Origin: Lytechinus variegatus
Lineage: Eukaryota; Echinodermata; Echinoidea; Temnopleuroida; Toxopneustidae
Direction: 5' to 3'
Length of the DNA: 64,000 nt
Assembly: GCF_018143015.1 (NCBI RefSeq)
Contig: NC_054741.1
Coordinates: 39,336,510-39,400,509, forward strand
Position 1 is the stretch's first letter. Each line of letters begins with the position of its first letter. The notes under the pieces are model-generated. The model was not told the origin of the DNA. It did not search any database and saw only the letters and a program-made list of their open reading frames with translations. The translations under genes and the position numbers were made by a program. Below are positions 44,617 through 57,530 of the stretch, one piece after another.

Positions 44617-44644
<28 letters not shown>
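44617..44644. repeat. (AT)n microsatellite
   Basis: About 28 bp of alternating A and T. Confidence 0.85.
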
Positions 44645-44649
<5 letters not shown>

Positions 44650-44678
44650 TAAAAAATAACTAGCACATCAATGATGTG

Positions 44679-46463
44679 GAGCTCATCCGGCATCTCGCAA
44701 CACAATTTTAATTTCAGCCCAGTTGACACTGTAGTGAATTATATTGGTGACATAAATTGAGGATATAGAATTGAAATTGATGAAGAAATGACATAGAAGC
44801 ATTTTTTGTGATGTATGAATAAATTTCATATGAATTAAGTATTAATTATTATCTAGTCAAAGTTTCTTAACTCTGTGTAGAACCTTGGTGAACCTAATGT
44901 AGCTCTCAGATAGAACAAAAATAACCCAAATAAATCAACAAATAAGTAAGCAATTTTTGTGAGTTTTGAAAATATATGAATAAATAGCAGATTCAATGAG
45001 TTTCAAAATTCTCTGTTTAAACGTTGTATCACCACCTCGAGCTATCATATAAAGCAAACAAAACTGAAATTGATCAACAAATGAAGATTTTTTTTGTGTG
45101 TGATTTATGAATAAATTTTGCATAAATTAGAATAAATAATTTTCCAGACAAAATTTCAAAATTTTGTGTACAAGTTTGGTGAACCTCATGCAGCTCTACC
45201 AGATGGAAGAAAAAAAAATCAAAATCTGTCAACAAATTGAGAAAAAGAGGAATTTTCTGTGATTTATGAATGCATTTTGCATACATTAGCATAAATAATT
45301 TTCTACTGAAAATTTTCAAAATTCTGTGTAGAAGTTTGGTGGGCCTCATGAAGTTCTACCGGATGGAAGAAAAAATATCAAAATCTGTCAACAAATAAAG
45401 AAGAAGAGGCATTTTCTGTGATTTCTGAATAAATTTCACATAAAATTAACATAATTTTCTACTGAAAATTTCAAAAATCTGTGTCGAAGTTTGGTGAACC
45501 TCATAAAGTTCTACAAGATGGAAGAAGAAAAAAAGTAAACATCTGTCAACAATTAAAGAAGAAAAAGCATTTCATGTGAAATTTTAAAAATATGAATAAA
45601 TTCATTTCGAATAAATTAGCATAAAAATTGTTCTAGTCAAAATTTCAAAATTCTGCGAACAAGATTGGTGAACCTCATGAAGCTCTACCAGATGGAAGAA
45701 AAAAATTCAAAATCGGTCAACAAATAAAGAAGAAGCATTTTATGTGAATTTTTAAAAATATGCATAAATTAATTTCGCATAAATTAGCATAAAAATTGTT
45801 CTGGTCAAAATTTCAAAATTCTGTGTAGAAGATTGGTGAACCTCATGAAGCTCTACCAGATGGAAGCAAAAAATTCAAAATCAGTCAACAAATAAAGAAG
45901 AAGAAGCATTTTATGTGAATTTTTAAAAATATGCATAAATTAATTTCGCATAAATTAGTATAAAAATTGTTCTGGTCAAAATTTCAAAATTCTGTGTAGA
46001 AGATTGGTGAACCTCATGAAGCTCTACCAGATGGAAGCAAAAAATTCAAAATTGGTCAACAAATAAAGAAGAAGCATTTTATGTGAATTTTTAAAAATAT
46101 GCATAAATTTCGCATAAATTAGCATAAAAATTGTTCTGGTCAAAATTTCAAAATTCTGTGTAGAAGATTGGTGAACCTCATGAAGCTCTACCAGATGGAA
46201 GCAAAAAAATCAAAATCGGTCAACAAATAAAGAAGAAGTAGCATTTTTTGTGAATTTTGAAAAATGCGCATAAATTAGCATATTTAATGAATTTCGAAAT
46301 TCTGTGTAGAAGTTTTGCATGCCCCAACTAGTGCTATCATATAAAGCAAACAGAATTGAAATCGGACTTGAATTGGCGAAGTAGTAGCATTTTGAAATTG
46401 TGGACAGACGACGGACGCCACGCCACGGCATAAGCTCATCTTGCCCTTCGGGCCGGATGAGCT
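44679..46463. mobile_element. Satellite-like element, ~10 units of 137-173 bp, with short inverted ends
   Basis: The ends GAGCTCATCCGG (44679) and CCGGATGAGCT (46453-46463) are inverse. Between them the phrase TGTGTAGAAG.TTGGTGAACC + TCATGAAGCTC recurs near 44876, 45013, 45168, 45326, 45480, 45653, 45821, 45990, 46157 and 46303. Spacing settles at 167-173 bp in the younger, more alike units (45653-46157). The right tail has GACGACGGACGCCACGCCAC. No coding. Confidence 0.8.
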
Positions 46464-46794
46464 AAAAATTAAATTGTGTGTTGCAAATGCAATATAAGTA
46501 CTTATGAAACTGGCTAAATGATGTCAGATTCTGTATACATTATGAATCCTGAAGAATTAAATTGTTATTTTATTGTGGTCACAGTTAGTAATTTGTGCAA
46601 GAGCAAATTAAATCTGCTTTCTGAACATGCAAGATCAAAATGATTTGGTCAGTAGGCTTACTAAAATATCCTGTTTATTTTTTTATTTTATAATCAATAT
46701 TGAACATGATAATAAACTATTTTTTCTATCTCTTTTCATCACAGTACTATTTTGAGATATTTCAATAGCTGAAACGCTTCAATAATTCGTGAAG
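46464..46794 (+). other. 5' flank or leader of the TP53INP-like coding exon
   Basis: A pyrimidine-rich run with TTTTCATCACAG ending at about 46744 looks like a 3' splice site 50 nt before the ATG, so an upstream non-coding exon is probable. Confidence 0.4.
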
Positions 46795-46939
46795 ATGTTT
46801 AGTGGACTTAGCGAGTATCTGTTTGGTAGCTCCAGTAATCAAGCTGGTGATGCTGCCATGGCAACGGATGATACCCAGCCCGCTGATCCCATCAAGGAGG
46901 TTGAGATGGATGATGACTGGGTGCTGGTTGATGTTACCA
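46795..46939 (+). CDS. TP53INP: TP53INP1/2-like protein, coding exon 1 (LIR motif)
   Basis: TP53INP proteins (Drosophila DOR) shuttle between nucleus and autophagosomes, bind Atg8/LC3 and act as nuclear co-factors under stress. The ATG at 46795 opens MFSGLSEYLFGSSSNQ, and residues 39-47 read DDDWVLVDV. That is the acidic LC3-interacting region with W42 and V45 in the WxxL pattern, as in the family's DDEWILVDF. The exon ends in phase 1 at a CCAGTAAGT donor (46940). I chose the ATG because it gives the family-like MF start; a GTG six bases upstream is not a credible start. The product with exon 2 is 241 residues, close to human TP53INP1 (240). Confidence 0.88.
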
Positions 46940-48262
46940 GTAAGTTTATCTTATCTGTTGATTGGAACTAGTGGAAATAAAAGGTTTCCCATATTTTCTA
47001 ACTTTTCTTTCATTCTCTCCTCTTCTTTATTATTGTGCTGCAGATCCAGGGAGCTGGAGTGTTTTTTGTATTGTTTTTAAAGGGCTCTGGAAAAATATGG
47101 GAAGGACTGATTGAATGTATTGGCCAAGCAAATTATTATTTACTTTTGTAGTACTGTAATTTTCCAATGAATTATAACATTACAAAGCTTAGAATTACTT
47201 GGGGAAGGGGAAGGGCAGGTTTAAGGGGATACTCCGGGCTTAAGATATTTATCAAAATAAATAGAGTAAAATTGACAGAGCAAAATGCTGAAAATTTTAT
47301 CAAAATAAGATAACAAATGACGAAGTTAATGAATTTTAAAGATTTGCAATATTCCGGTGAAAAGATCTAGGCATGTCTCATGAATATCCATTAGGTGGGC
47401 TGATGTCATGTCCCCACTTCCTTTTTCTTATACGTGTATTATTACACAAAATCATAATTGTATCACTTTTTTTCATAAATGTGTAAATGATGTGTCCCCA
47501 TTTTGATGAAATAAGTTGCAGCAAGAAATAACTAATGCACTTGATCAGTTGTCAATCCAATCGTTTTAGTTCTTTGTAGAAACATTTTGAAGAAACCTAA
47601 TTTCATATAATAAAACACAAAAGAACAAGTGGGGGATATGACATCATCATCCTACCTAATGAATATTTATGAAGACATGCCTAAAACCATTTAAGATTCC
47701 ATAACTTTATTTGTTATCCAATTTTGATCAAATTTTCAGCATTGTGCTCTGTGAATTTTACTTTATTTATTTTGATATTTATTGAGATATAAATATCTTC
47801 AGGCCACAGCATCCCTTTAAGCAAAATTTGAATTTCATATACATGTAAATATATAAAAAATAAATTGAGAAAATTTGAGATTCGACATAGTGTCATGAAT
47901 CAGTGGTATGCATTATGGAGTCAAACCATGCGTGTTCTGCATTCTTCAAGCAAAATGGATGGAGACAAAATAAATATTCAAGATTTAAAGGCCTACATGT
48001 GCAATGCTTTAAGAGGAAGAATTTTATGCTGTAATTGACTCACTTATTATGATATGTAACAATTTTTTTTTTTTTTGAAACTGGAAAATATTGAAACAAA
48101 ATCATTTTTTTCTTATTTAAATTCAATTTCACTTATTGTTGATTTACTCTCTTCATTCAATTAAACTAAATGGACTGAATACACAAGTGTACTTTAAAGA
48201 AGGCATTTTATGTATTACCCGAGATGATCAATGACAATCATCCTGATATTACTTTTACATAG
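46940..48262 (+). other. Intron of the TP53INP-like gene
   Basis: 1.3 kb with a GT donor and an AG acceptor (TTTTACATAG). Holds a complete 600-bp TTAA palindromic MITE. Confidence 0.85.
47221..47820. mobile_element. TTAA palindromic MITE (CTCCGGGC family), intronic
   Basis: The left end TTAAGGGGATACTCCGGGCT and right end CCACAGCATCCCTTTAA pair after divergence. The arms pair through GAGTAAAATTGACAGAGC and CATGAATATCCATTAGGTG. Its full length of exactly 600 bp suggests a near-complete copy. Confidence 0.75.
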
Positions 48263-48843
48263 ATGATTCTGGTGCCTCGAGTCCTCGGAGATCTCCAAGG
48301 AGATCCCCAACCAAAGATGGCTGCCAATCTCAACCTAAAGCAGTTCCAGAGAAACATCAACGAATGGAAGAAAGCTGGTTTATTACTCCACCTCCATGTT
48401 TTACTGCTGGGGGTCATTCTCCCCATCAACTAGCCACTAGTCCCTTAGAAGATTTACTAATAGAACATCCAAGTATGTCTGTTTATCATCATTCTAGTCA
48501 ACGAGGAGGGCCCATGGCTCATCCAAGGCAGCACCATCCTAGGCAAAAACCAAACAGGACTGTAGCGAAACGTACCCACAACCTCCGGGTGCGCAATGCC
48601 AAGCCACCCCGTAGAGCTGCAGCTATTGCAGCTCGTGTGGGAATCGAACAGTCGTCCCACCAAGTTGGGTTAGAGGAGCAAAGAGAAGCAAAGAGGCACC
48701 AGCAACGTCAGAACAGTCCCGGCAAAATAGAACGACACAACAAGGTGTATCATCATCAAAGTGCCTCGTCCCGAAGGCACTATAAGCATAATTCTTCCAT
48801 AAGTGGACGACACTCCGGTGCCATCTATAAGCAACCACGTTAA
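48263..48843 (+). CDS. TP53INP: TP53INP1/2-like protein, coding exon 2
   Basis: After the TTTTACATAG acceptor, phase is kept (A|AT) and the frame runs 192 codons to TAA at 48841. It holds a basic Ser/Pro stretch (GASSPRRSPRRSPTK), then from residue 83 MEESWFITPPPCFTAGG and SPLEDLLIEHPSMSVY. This is the most conserved block of TP53INP1 and TP53INP2, tied to nuclear export and transcription co-factor activity. The C-terminus is rich in Arg, His and Lys (RRAAAIAARV, KRHQQRQNSPGK), consistent with the basic nuclear or nucleolar targeting tail of the family. There is no frame damage, so the gene looks intact. Confidence 0.92.
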
Positions 48844-51800
48844 TGAGGAGTTATATGGGTTCCAGAGCACTAATATATATTAGATAGTAATATTCACCGT
48901 TACCACTTTATTCACTACAATATTTTTTGTGTTATTTATTTTACAAGTATAGATATTCATGAAATTATATAAGTATTATTTGTATATGGAAAGTGATTTT
49001 GTTATTAGAAATATCATTCTTATGATAACGTAATTATTAGCTAATCAAATAAATCACAAAATATAATTATTAAAAAGAAAGAAAAATACATTAAAAAGAA
49101 AATAAAAATGGGTTTACTTTGGCACAAGTGTGATTTGTGTATAGTTTGACTACCCTTTGTGAATATACCTTCCTGCATTGTGAACGGCTATATCATTTTG
49201 TATGCGAATATGTGTTAATATCTTTGGTTTTTCAGGTTTTAACTGTTTCTGAATGAATGCCAATATATTTTAAAACCATACAGGAAGAAGAGCCTACAAT
49301 ACACACTTTAAGCCATCAATTGTAAGAATCAAAGCAATACAATGATTGGTATTACCTACCATACACGTTATGTAATACACAGTATTAAAAATATGAACAG
49401 GGAAGTCATAAGTCTTTCTTTAATAACTCATTAAGTGTCAATCTCTCTAAGGCATTGTTATAAAAGCCAAATATTGTACAGCTGCTACAAGAATGTCACA
49501 CTATTTTTTCAAAGCCAAATATGAAATATATTTGATATACATGTAGTGTACTGTAAATTGTCTGTTAATGTAGTTGGAATAGCTGGTTGGAATTCATAGC
49601 TTTGCCTCCTTGTTCATTGATGTTTTTCTGTTTGTGTATATTTATTTGCTTTAGTGTGATAGACCATATGGAGTTTGATGGTGAGAAGCAGAAGTTCTTC
49701 ATATTGTAAGATTTTTCTTGTGAGGTGGGATTATATTCTTTTTTTCTGTATACCTTTTCATCCAAAATCTTTTGGGATCAGGGTAGAAATAGGTCATCAA
49801 AGATATTGATCTTCAAAATTGATTACTTTCACATAGAAGGTACTTTATATTGTTCGAACAGAGAAGTGATTAAATTGAAATGTACACATGTGGGTGCAAG
49901 GTGAATCTTGCCACCTTCATGGTCAAGGAGAAAACCTGGATGACTGACTGATGACATTTCATATTATTTGATTATTACATACTTTGCTGCTATTGTGAAT
50001 ACCCATTAACTTTACCAGGAGGAAAATACTTTTGGAAATGGGGATATGCAAATGAATCAATAAAAAAATAAAAATTCATCAATTTGACAACAAATTTGTG
50101 TTTGGTGTGGCGTGGTAACCTATTTCTTGTGCAGAATAAAATGCAAGGACAGCTTTCTACAAAGATTTATTCATGCAGGCATGTTACAATGTCTGTATGG
50201 CAGGAGTTGTGTATTAATAATGAAAAGAATTATAACCTAACCTCTCAAAAAATAATGATAACTGGGTTTGAACTGCTTTTAATGGTCAGACTGTTGAACA
50301 AATAATAATACTGACTTCTTGTAAAGCGCATATCATGACATCTCTATGTGCTTTCAAAGGACTTGGATAATATTGCCCCTGCTTTAGCTGTCATGAATAC
50401 TGTCTTGATAGTTTATTGGATTTCTGTTTTTTTCTCTTGCATTATCGGTAAGAAATGTAATAGCAGTTGAAAATGGTGTTAGCGTTTGTTTTAGTACATA
50501 ATTATCCTATGCATTGTATAATGTAAACAAGGTGCATACATATGTTTCAGCACCATCATAATGCAAGGATATCCTTTTCTCTATTTATTCAAGTTGTATG
50601 TTGTTACATAACTATACTTCTGTATTCTGTGTGTATGTAGATTGACAATTACATATATCAGCTGCTGTATGTGTGTGTTGTGCTAATGTTGAAGTGATTG
50701 TAACAAGGAGCTGGAAAATGAAGCCTTTTTTATGCATGACATTGCACTGAAACATGTTTTTAACAAGGAGCATAATACCTTCATTGTTGGACTTTGCATA
50801 GATAACTACTAAGTAATTTTCCTCTAAACAACAGTAGGACCTTTGACATGTTGCATATGTGTGAAGGAAACTCAGGATAATGACCTCAATCGATATAATA
50901 GAGGAATTTGAATAATTTGGGGAATTAAAAAAACAACCTATGTTTTATGTAACAGGCCTCAAGTGAAAGAAAGTGGTGAAATTTGTGAAACACATGACCC
51001 TATAATGGTACATGTATGAGATGATAAGCACAATGGTACCCAACAGGCCTAATTGTAAAGTCTGCAATTTAGTTTTAAATCATTACTGTTAGCTACTACT
51101 TAGGGGCAAGAAATTTTAAAATGTGTAATGTTACACATTTTTATTGCATAAAAACCTTCAATAATAGAACATTCATGGAAAGGGCCACCTGATAAAACGC
51201 TTTTTAAGTACATCCATTGGAAAATTTTGTAGGCTGAAGTCATTCTCTTTCACCTATGTGTTCGTACATTCTGACTTGATTTAAACAGGAATTTAAATTT
51301 GTGCAGTCTAAGTCTGTCTAACCACAGTTAAATGGGTACCAGTAAGCCAAAAATGTCAAACTTTGTTTTTGCTGTATGTTCTCAATTTCAATATATTGTG
51401 CTTTGATGGTATGGAAAACTACTGCACTGGAACCAATATTAGACAGTAATCAATAATAATAATGCCCACATCCCTGTCAAATTAAAGAGATTTGTGACTT
51501 AATGTCACATATGGCAGTCCATAGGAAACTGAAAATTAAGACCACGGTTAAAACCATGGTTCAGATCACTGCCTACAGTTGATAAGAGGTAAGGCCATTG
51601 TGTAACACAGAGCTTGTGTTAATGCAAGGCAATGGCCTTTGATACGCTTACCCTTGAAATTCCCCTCCCCCTTTGTTTTTTTACTGATGTTTGTTCTTGG
51701 GTTATTTTTTAGAACAAAATGCCTTGCCCTCCTGTACCGGCCACACAGAAAATCTAGCACTAACAATGCGCCAACAGATGCCCCGTTACAACTGTAAAGG

Positions 51801-53640
51801 TAGCAGCAAATGATGTCTAATTTATATTAGGCATCACTTGCTGTGACAACAACATGTTATTTATATCTTGGAACGTTTGACATCACAATCCGAAAGATGG
51901 TATTGGGCCTAGTACTGTTTACGTTCTGTTAGCGCTAACAACATTTCAGTGTAGCAGGTACTGAGGGCTGTTAGAATAAATATTAAACATTAGCAATTCA
52001 ATCCTCCAAAAGTTTCTTTTTAGCTTTTTCATCAACTAAATGACTTAAAATCAGAGCTTGCACTAGGTAACATTTATTTTTACTACTTTTACTTGTATGT
52101 TATATATTTTCATAGTTTTTATATCATCATTTGTCTAAGTTTTCGTATTAGTCAAGCTATTGAAGAATTCCTTAAACTAAATTCCCTTATACCATTCAAA
52201 CCAAACACAGAATCAACACCAAAAATAATATATAGGCCACTTTTTATTACACTATTTCAGTACATTATTACAATTATATTGCATGTGCTATACATACAAT
52301 TTTTTAGGTGGTCTTAAACTTTTGCAAGTGATGGTATAATTTTTGGTGAAAGATGGTCTATTTTCATCTGTAGTTTATGGAATGTGAATAAAACTTATTT
52401 CAGTATTACCAGTATCAAAGTTTCATTAGATATAAACATCTTGATGACTAGATGCATATTTCCCCAAGTCACGGGAACAAGCTGAACACATGCCTTGTAA
52501 TGTGAAACTCACTTGGACAAAGGTGCTAATTCAAAATCAGGACTTTCATGGTCTTTCTACATTTTCAAATGTGTCGCTCATGATATTGTACAGCTTCTGG
52601 AAAAAAATATACTTCAGATATTATGATAGATTGAGATATTAGCATATTAATAATGTAAGAATCCTTATGCATTTTCACGTCATACAATTCAACTGCCTTT
52701 GAAGAGGAAAATATTTAGATTACCTTAAAATTATTAAACGTGCTGTAAATGATATTTGTATTAAGTGAATGCAATAGTAACCTCTTTGGCATTATTGTTG
52801 ATTTTTTTATTTAAATTAGGAAATCACATGTGCTGTATAAACCTGCCTCAGATTATTAAACGAATGACACCAGTTAAAAATGATTTTAATCAGTTTATTC
52901 TTGCATTTGTAATCATTATGATTTTAATCAGATTTATCTTGCATTGGTAATCATTAATTCACATGTATTTCACTTAATCACCCAATCAATTCTTAAACCT
53001 GTGTATGTTCTTAAAATTCATTCATTTGACATCACTCGCCATCATTTAATGTGAGCAAACTTCTGTATTACCACAATTGCTTTTACATATGTAGTAAGAG
53101 CTATTGTATCTGTGTAAGATATGCAGGGTATAACAAATGACAAATAAATATAAGTATGGTGTGTTGAATGGTTCAGTTTAGACTAGAAAATAATAACTTT
53201 GTGGAACTATTTTTTCTGAGGGATGTTTTGACATGTTTGACATAGTATGCATATAAACGGATGGTCAGTTTAGTTTGTGATTTATGGTTGAAATTTACAT
53301 ATTACTCATAGAAATAGAGGTTTAACAAGGTAAAATATTTTAAATTGCATTTTCTTCAAATCATCATTGATCTGTCATACTCAAACAGGCCTATAAAAAG
53401 TCTAGAAATGACAATTTTTCATATGTACTTCATCACTTGCCATAATAACAAGTCTGAAACATTCTTCCACAAAATTGACTCTGAAAATGTATTTCGTGCA
53501 TGTTAGGTTTGTGTATTGTGATTTCTTTTTTTAGAATCTATGTAGATATATGCTAATATATGTAAAGTTTAGTTAGTTAACAGATTTAATATATTGTGTA
53601 CATGGTATAACTTTCTAGCTATTGGACTGAAAGAAATAAA
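48844..53640 (+). other. Probable long 3' UTR of the TP53INP-like gene
   Basis: 4.8 kb of AT-rich sequence lacks the repeat families that fill the rest of the window, up to a polyadenylation signal AATAAA at 53635-53640. Human TP53INP1 also has a 3' UTR of several kb (family knowledge), which supports this reading. Earlier AATAAA candidates exist (for example near 49048), so shorter transcripts are possible. A strong hairpin lies at 51585-51652. No coding segment was recognised. Confidence 0.5.
51585..51652. other. RNA hairpin candidate in the presumed 3' UTR
   Basis: GGTAAGGCCATTGTGTAACAC pairs with GTGTTA, CAATGGCC and CTTACC across a short loop. The inner stems are AAGGCCATTG/CAATGGCCTT and AACAC/GTGTT. 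This is stronger than expected for AT-rich UTR sequence. Confidence 0.45.
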
Positions 53641-53747
53641 GTTTGAAGGGATATTCAATGCATTTTAACTGGTTTTTATTTCAGGTAGTCATGACCCATA
53701 CATTTGTAAGTTGTATCGGCCTGCTGCTTCACATTCTTGTGGCAAAC

Positions 53748-54347
53748 TTAAAGGACAAGTCCACCCCAACAAAAACTTTATTTGAATAAAAAGAGAAAAA
53801 TCTACCAAGCATAACACTGAAAATTTCATCAAAATCAGATGTAAAATAAGAAAGTTATGACATTTTAAAGTTTCGCTTAATTTCACCAAACATTTACATG
53901 CACATCCTGGTCTGTATGCAAATTAGGAAACTGATGATGTCATCCACTCACTATTTCTTTTGTATTTCATTATATGAAATATTCTCATTTTCTCATTAAC
54001 AAGTGAAACAACGATTAACTCCTCCCTGAGCATGTGGAATTGGCATTGTTTAATACTATATGTTTCAGTCAAGTTGGTCCTTATTGTCAAATCTGAAAAA
54101 AAATTGTATAATTCAAACAATGAAACCCAAAAGAAACAGTGAGTGAAGGACATCATCGACTCTCTCATTTACATGTCACTGAGTTGTCCATATCAGTGTG
54201 TTGTGAAAAATAATCAAAATTTTAAAATGTCATATAACTTTCTTATTTTACATCCGATTTTGATGAAATTTTCAGCATTTGATTTGCTAGTTTGATCTTT
54301 CTGTATTGATTCAAATCAATATTTTTCTGGGTGGACTTGACCTTTAA
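53748..54347. mobile_element. TTAA palindromic MITE (GTCCACCCC family), copy near the TP53INP 3' end
   Basis: The left end TTAAAGGACAAGTCCACCCC and right end GGGTGGACTTGACCTTTAA pair. Arms such as TGTAAAATAAGAAAGTTATG have inverse partners. 600 bp, beginning about 110 bp after the candidate polyadenylation signal. Confidence 0.78.
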
Positions 54348-55243
54348 ATGAGATAAATTTGTGATTGCATAATAAGCACTCAGGCCTGCATCCTGGATAT
54401 TTATGGACATAAATCTGGGTAAAGCCTGTATGGCGCAGATTATGCAATCCAATTGCGGTCAGAGTTTTCCAAAATAAACTGTAGTAGCATTTTGATATGG
54501 ATATTTCTAACCTATAAAATCTAAGCAATCATAATTCTGAATAGTGGTATGAATTATTGCAACTGAAATTCCAGGCTATTGCAAGGCTCAATATCGGAAT
54601 CAAATCTAACACCAGATTGTAGAGACGTCATAACAATTTGAAGCCAATTTCAATTTAGACTTTACTCCAACTGCAATACTTGCAGAAAAGCAGATAAAAA
54701 AAAATTCCTGCAATTGCTCCGAAATTCATGTGATGATTTTATCCCTTTGAACGTTTCATATCTGATGCAAAATGCAATTTATTTGAAAAGTTAGGTCATA
54801 GTTTGATTGCACAGTGTGTGGTGTGTTTAAAACCAGTCAAAGATTCAATGTGAGAATGATTGATTACATTGTTACTAGAGCAACTTTTCCAAATTCACAA
54901 ACTCTTGGCAAGTGTACAATCTTCATGATGTTCATCAGTTTATTTGGTACGTAACATGCATGGTGTAAAAAATATGAACCCCCCCCTCCTCCCCCAAAAA
55001 AATAATTTAAAGAAAGGTAAGTAATAATTAAATAAAGATGAATAAAACAATAATGCTAGGTAGACAAAAAAATCAATAAGTAAAAATGAACATAATGAAA
55101 AATATCAAATGAATAAATAAATAAAAACAAGGCATTAAAACATAATTGAAATAAATCAAACAATGGATGAATGTATAATGTGAAAAGCTAAATAAATGAA
55201 TAAATAAATAGAAATTATAAAATAACATTTAAAAATAAATAGA
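54348..55243. other. Intergenic, no gene recognised
   Basis: AT-rich sequence; 55000-55240 is a low-complexity AAATAAATAAA-type region. Confidence 0.35.
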
Positions 55244-56723
55244 GCACCTCTAGCAGTCTCACCTGCATTATGCCCTTCAATAAAACAGCAGTGCTGACTT
55301 TAAAAACTATAAAGTAATTATTTACAACTAGATTTTAATTCGTCATTAGGACGAATTAGGTGGTCTGTCATGAAATTTCATTAAGTGTCGGCTAATGTAT
55401 GAACTAAATCAGACAATCTTGATCATAGACATCATGGGAGTAAATTTTGACCATTGCTAAATCCCGGTGCTAAATACTCTGTAATGTGGTGATGACAAAT
55501 GTGATGGTTATAAATATGTTGGTGATAATGCAATACGAAATGAAGTTTGGAGCACGTAAAATGCATTAAAAACAACTCAGAAATTGGCTTTCCAAAATTG
55601 CGCTATGAAAGGAGCTTTCATTTTCAGAGCAGCTAATTTTTAATCGACAGTTTGATGGTTTTTTTTGCAAAATCTTTTTAAAAATTCTTTACTCAGTAAG
55701 CAACTTTTCTTTTAAGATTACAAGCAAGAAATTTCACAATGTCAGTGGGTATCAGTTTCACAGAATGCGTGAAAATTCATGATACTTTTTGAAAACTAAA
55801 ATATCTTAAATATTTTTATTCAAAACTTTTGCTAAATTTGAATTATTTTTCATGAGAAATTTCACAGTGCTACAATTTCAAAGCATTCACTTCAAAACTC
55901 ATCAGTGATGTATAAGATGAAAGGAATATATTTTTTTTTGGGGGGGGAATGTTACATTTCACATTATATTTTCGGTCAATAATTTTCAATATCCATTTAT
56001 TAATTGTGTATGACTTTAACTTTTAATTGAAAATTCTTTCTTGATGATTTTACTAGAAAAAATTCAGGTGAAAGATTCAAATACAGGCAATTTTCCCGCA
56101 AAATTTCGGGAAAATATGTATTTAAGTAAATTGCATAATTTTTAATTTTACAGAAGGTATATGAAAATTTGTTATATGTTATATTTAGTGAAAAGCGAAT
56201 AAAACAAAAATCCGGAAATTTCCACAAAATGTCTGGAATGAAATTTTTCAACACAACAGCATTGTAGCGTTTACTAAGAAAATACATAAATGATGTTTTA
56301 CAATGTTAAAATTACCTCTTAAAAAGTTCCGGAAAAATTACAAAAATGTCCTACGTGAAAAACCGCAAAACCAGTAGGCTTGAAATTTATAGGAAGACAG
56401 TAAAATTGATTAATAAAATATTTTCTTAAGAAAATTCTCAAAAATAGGCCCCAAAAAATTTGGAAAAAACTTAAACAGGTCACAACACATTGATGCTGTG
56501 GTCAAAAGTAAAAATTATTCACACGTTATTTGTAGAGAATTTTTTCGACTACATCATATCAAAATTTGAGAGAAAATTGACCACTAATAATGAAGATACG
56601 GTCAAATATGCATAAATACGTTGACGTATGTTGCGAAAATGTGTTATTTTTATTTTTTACGCAATTTTGTGGTATTTATGCAATTTCCAAATGATATATT
56701 GACTATATCGATGAGTGAGGAAA

Positions 56724-57424
56724 AATTGGGGGTCAACGGACTCCCTGAAGAGCTACAGTGAATTTTATATAGGCATATTTTTTCCCACTTATGACTTATT
56801 TTGCAAGTTTGCACGCGCGTGCAATGCAAATTTGAATGGACGCGCATTCCGGTATTATTGGTCGTAAGAGGCTTAATGAGGTATCAAATTAATCAGAAGA
56901 TCATGGACAATGGACAGACACAAAATAAATGACAACTCGAAGAGGCATAGCGATGGTAGGAGCAAGAACGCGCACGCATACCTGTGCGCGCGCAAATTCT
57001 TGACATGCTCAAAATGGCCTGAAACGTACCCAAACTTGACCACGGTTGATTTGGAAAATTTTTAAATTTTGACGCGCGCGTACGTGCGCGTCGTGACCTT
57101 TGCATGACCTCTGTTGACATGTCCTGATGACTTGTTACCTGAACTTGATATGATGCAAATATGGATGATTTTTGATGATTAGTTGCGATGATATGATCAA
57201 TCATTTAATTTTACAAAATGGCGCCTAGATGACGTCATCATGATTTGATAACCTTGAAAAGTTTCGTTTCGCATGTCCATAATGATTGCCATACATGACA
57301 TGAAAATCAAGAAAATTGATATGCCCGATATTGAGATAAAGTGGTTACTAGCTTTGGCAATAAAAATAAAGAAAATTCTGACGAATACAATAGGTGATCT
57401 GTCATATTCATGACAGACCACCTA
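56724..57424 (+). repeat. 0.7 kb direct repeat, copy 1
   Basis: It starts AAAATTGGGGGTCAACGGAC and ends GACAGACCACCTA. It includes CpG dyads (GCACGCGCGTGC and GACGCGCGCGTACGTGCGCG) and a terminal palindrome TAGGTGATCTGTCAT...ATGACAGACCACCTA. Every base I compared matches copy 2, offset 1165. Confidence 0.85.
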
Positions 57425-57458
57425 AAAAGGGTTAAAAAAAAAAAAAAAAAAAGAGTCA

Positions 57459-57530
57459 AGCGAGGTTTGAACCACCGACCCCTGCATTAACAGTCAGGTG
57501 CGTTATCCAATCGACCACAATTGTTTTCGA
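57459..57530 (-). tRNA. tRNA-like sequence (Asn-like, probably pseudogene or SINE head)
   Basis: The minus strand reads GTGGTCGATTGGATAACGCA, then CTGACTGTTAATGCAG and GGTGGTTCAAACCTCGCTTG. The A-box and B-box (GGTTCAAACC) segments are correctly spaced, and a GTT anticodon-like triplet sits in CTGTTAA. The anticodon stem pairs poorly and the acceptor stem does not close, so I regard it as a degraded tRNA-derived sequence. Confidence 0.4.

Noticed and set aside
44679-46463. CRISPR-like array
   Set aside because: Units are long, direct and diverged throughout with no constant repeat plus unique spacer pattern; it is a satellite-like eukaryotic element.
57459-57530. Functional tRNA-Asn gene
   Set aside because: Boxes A and B are present, but anticodon and acceptor stems do not pair well; kept only as a tRNA-like relic.
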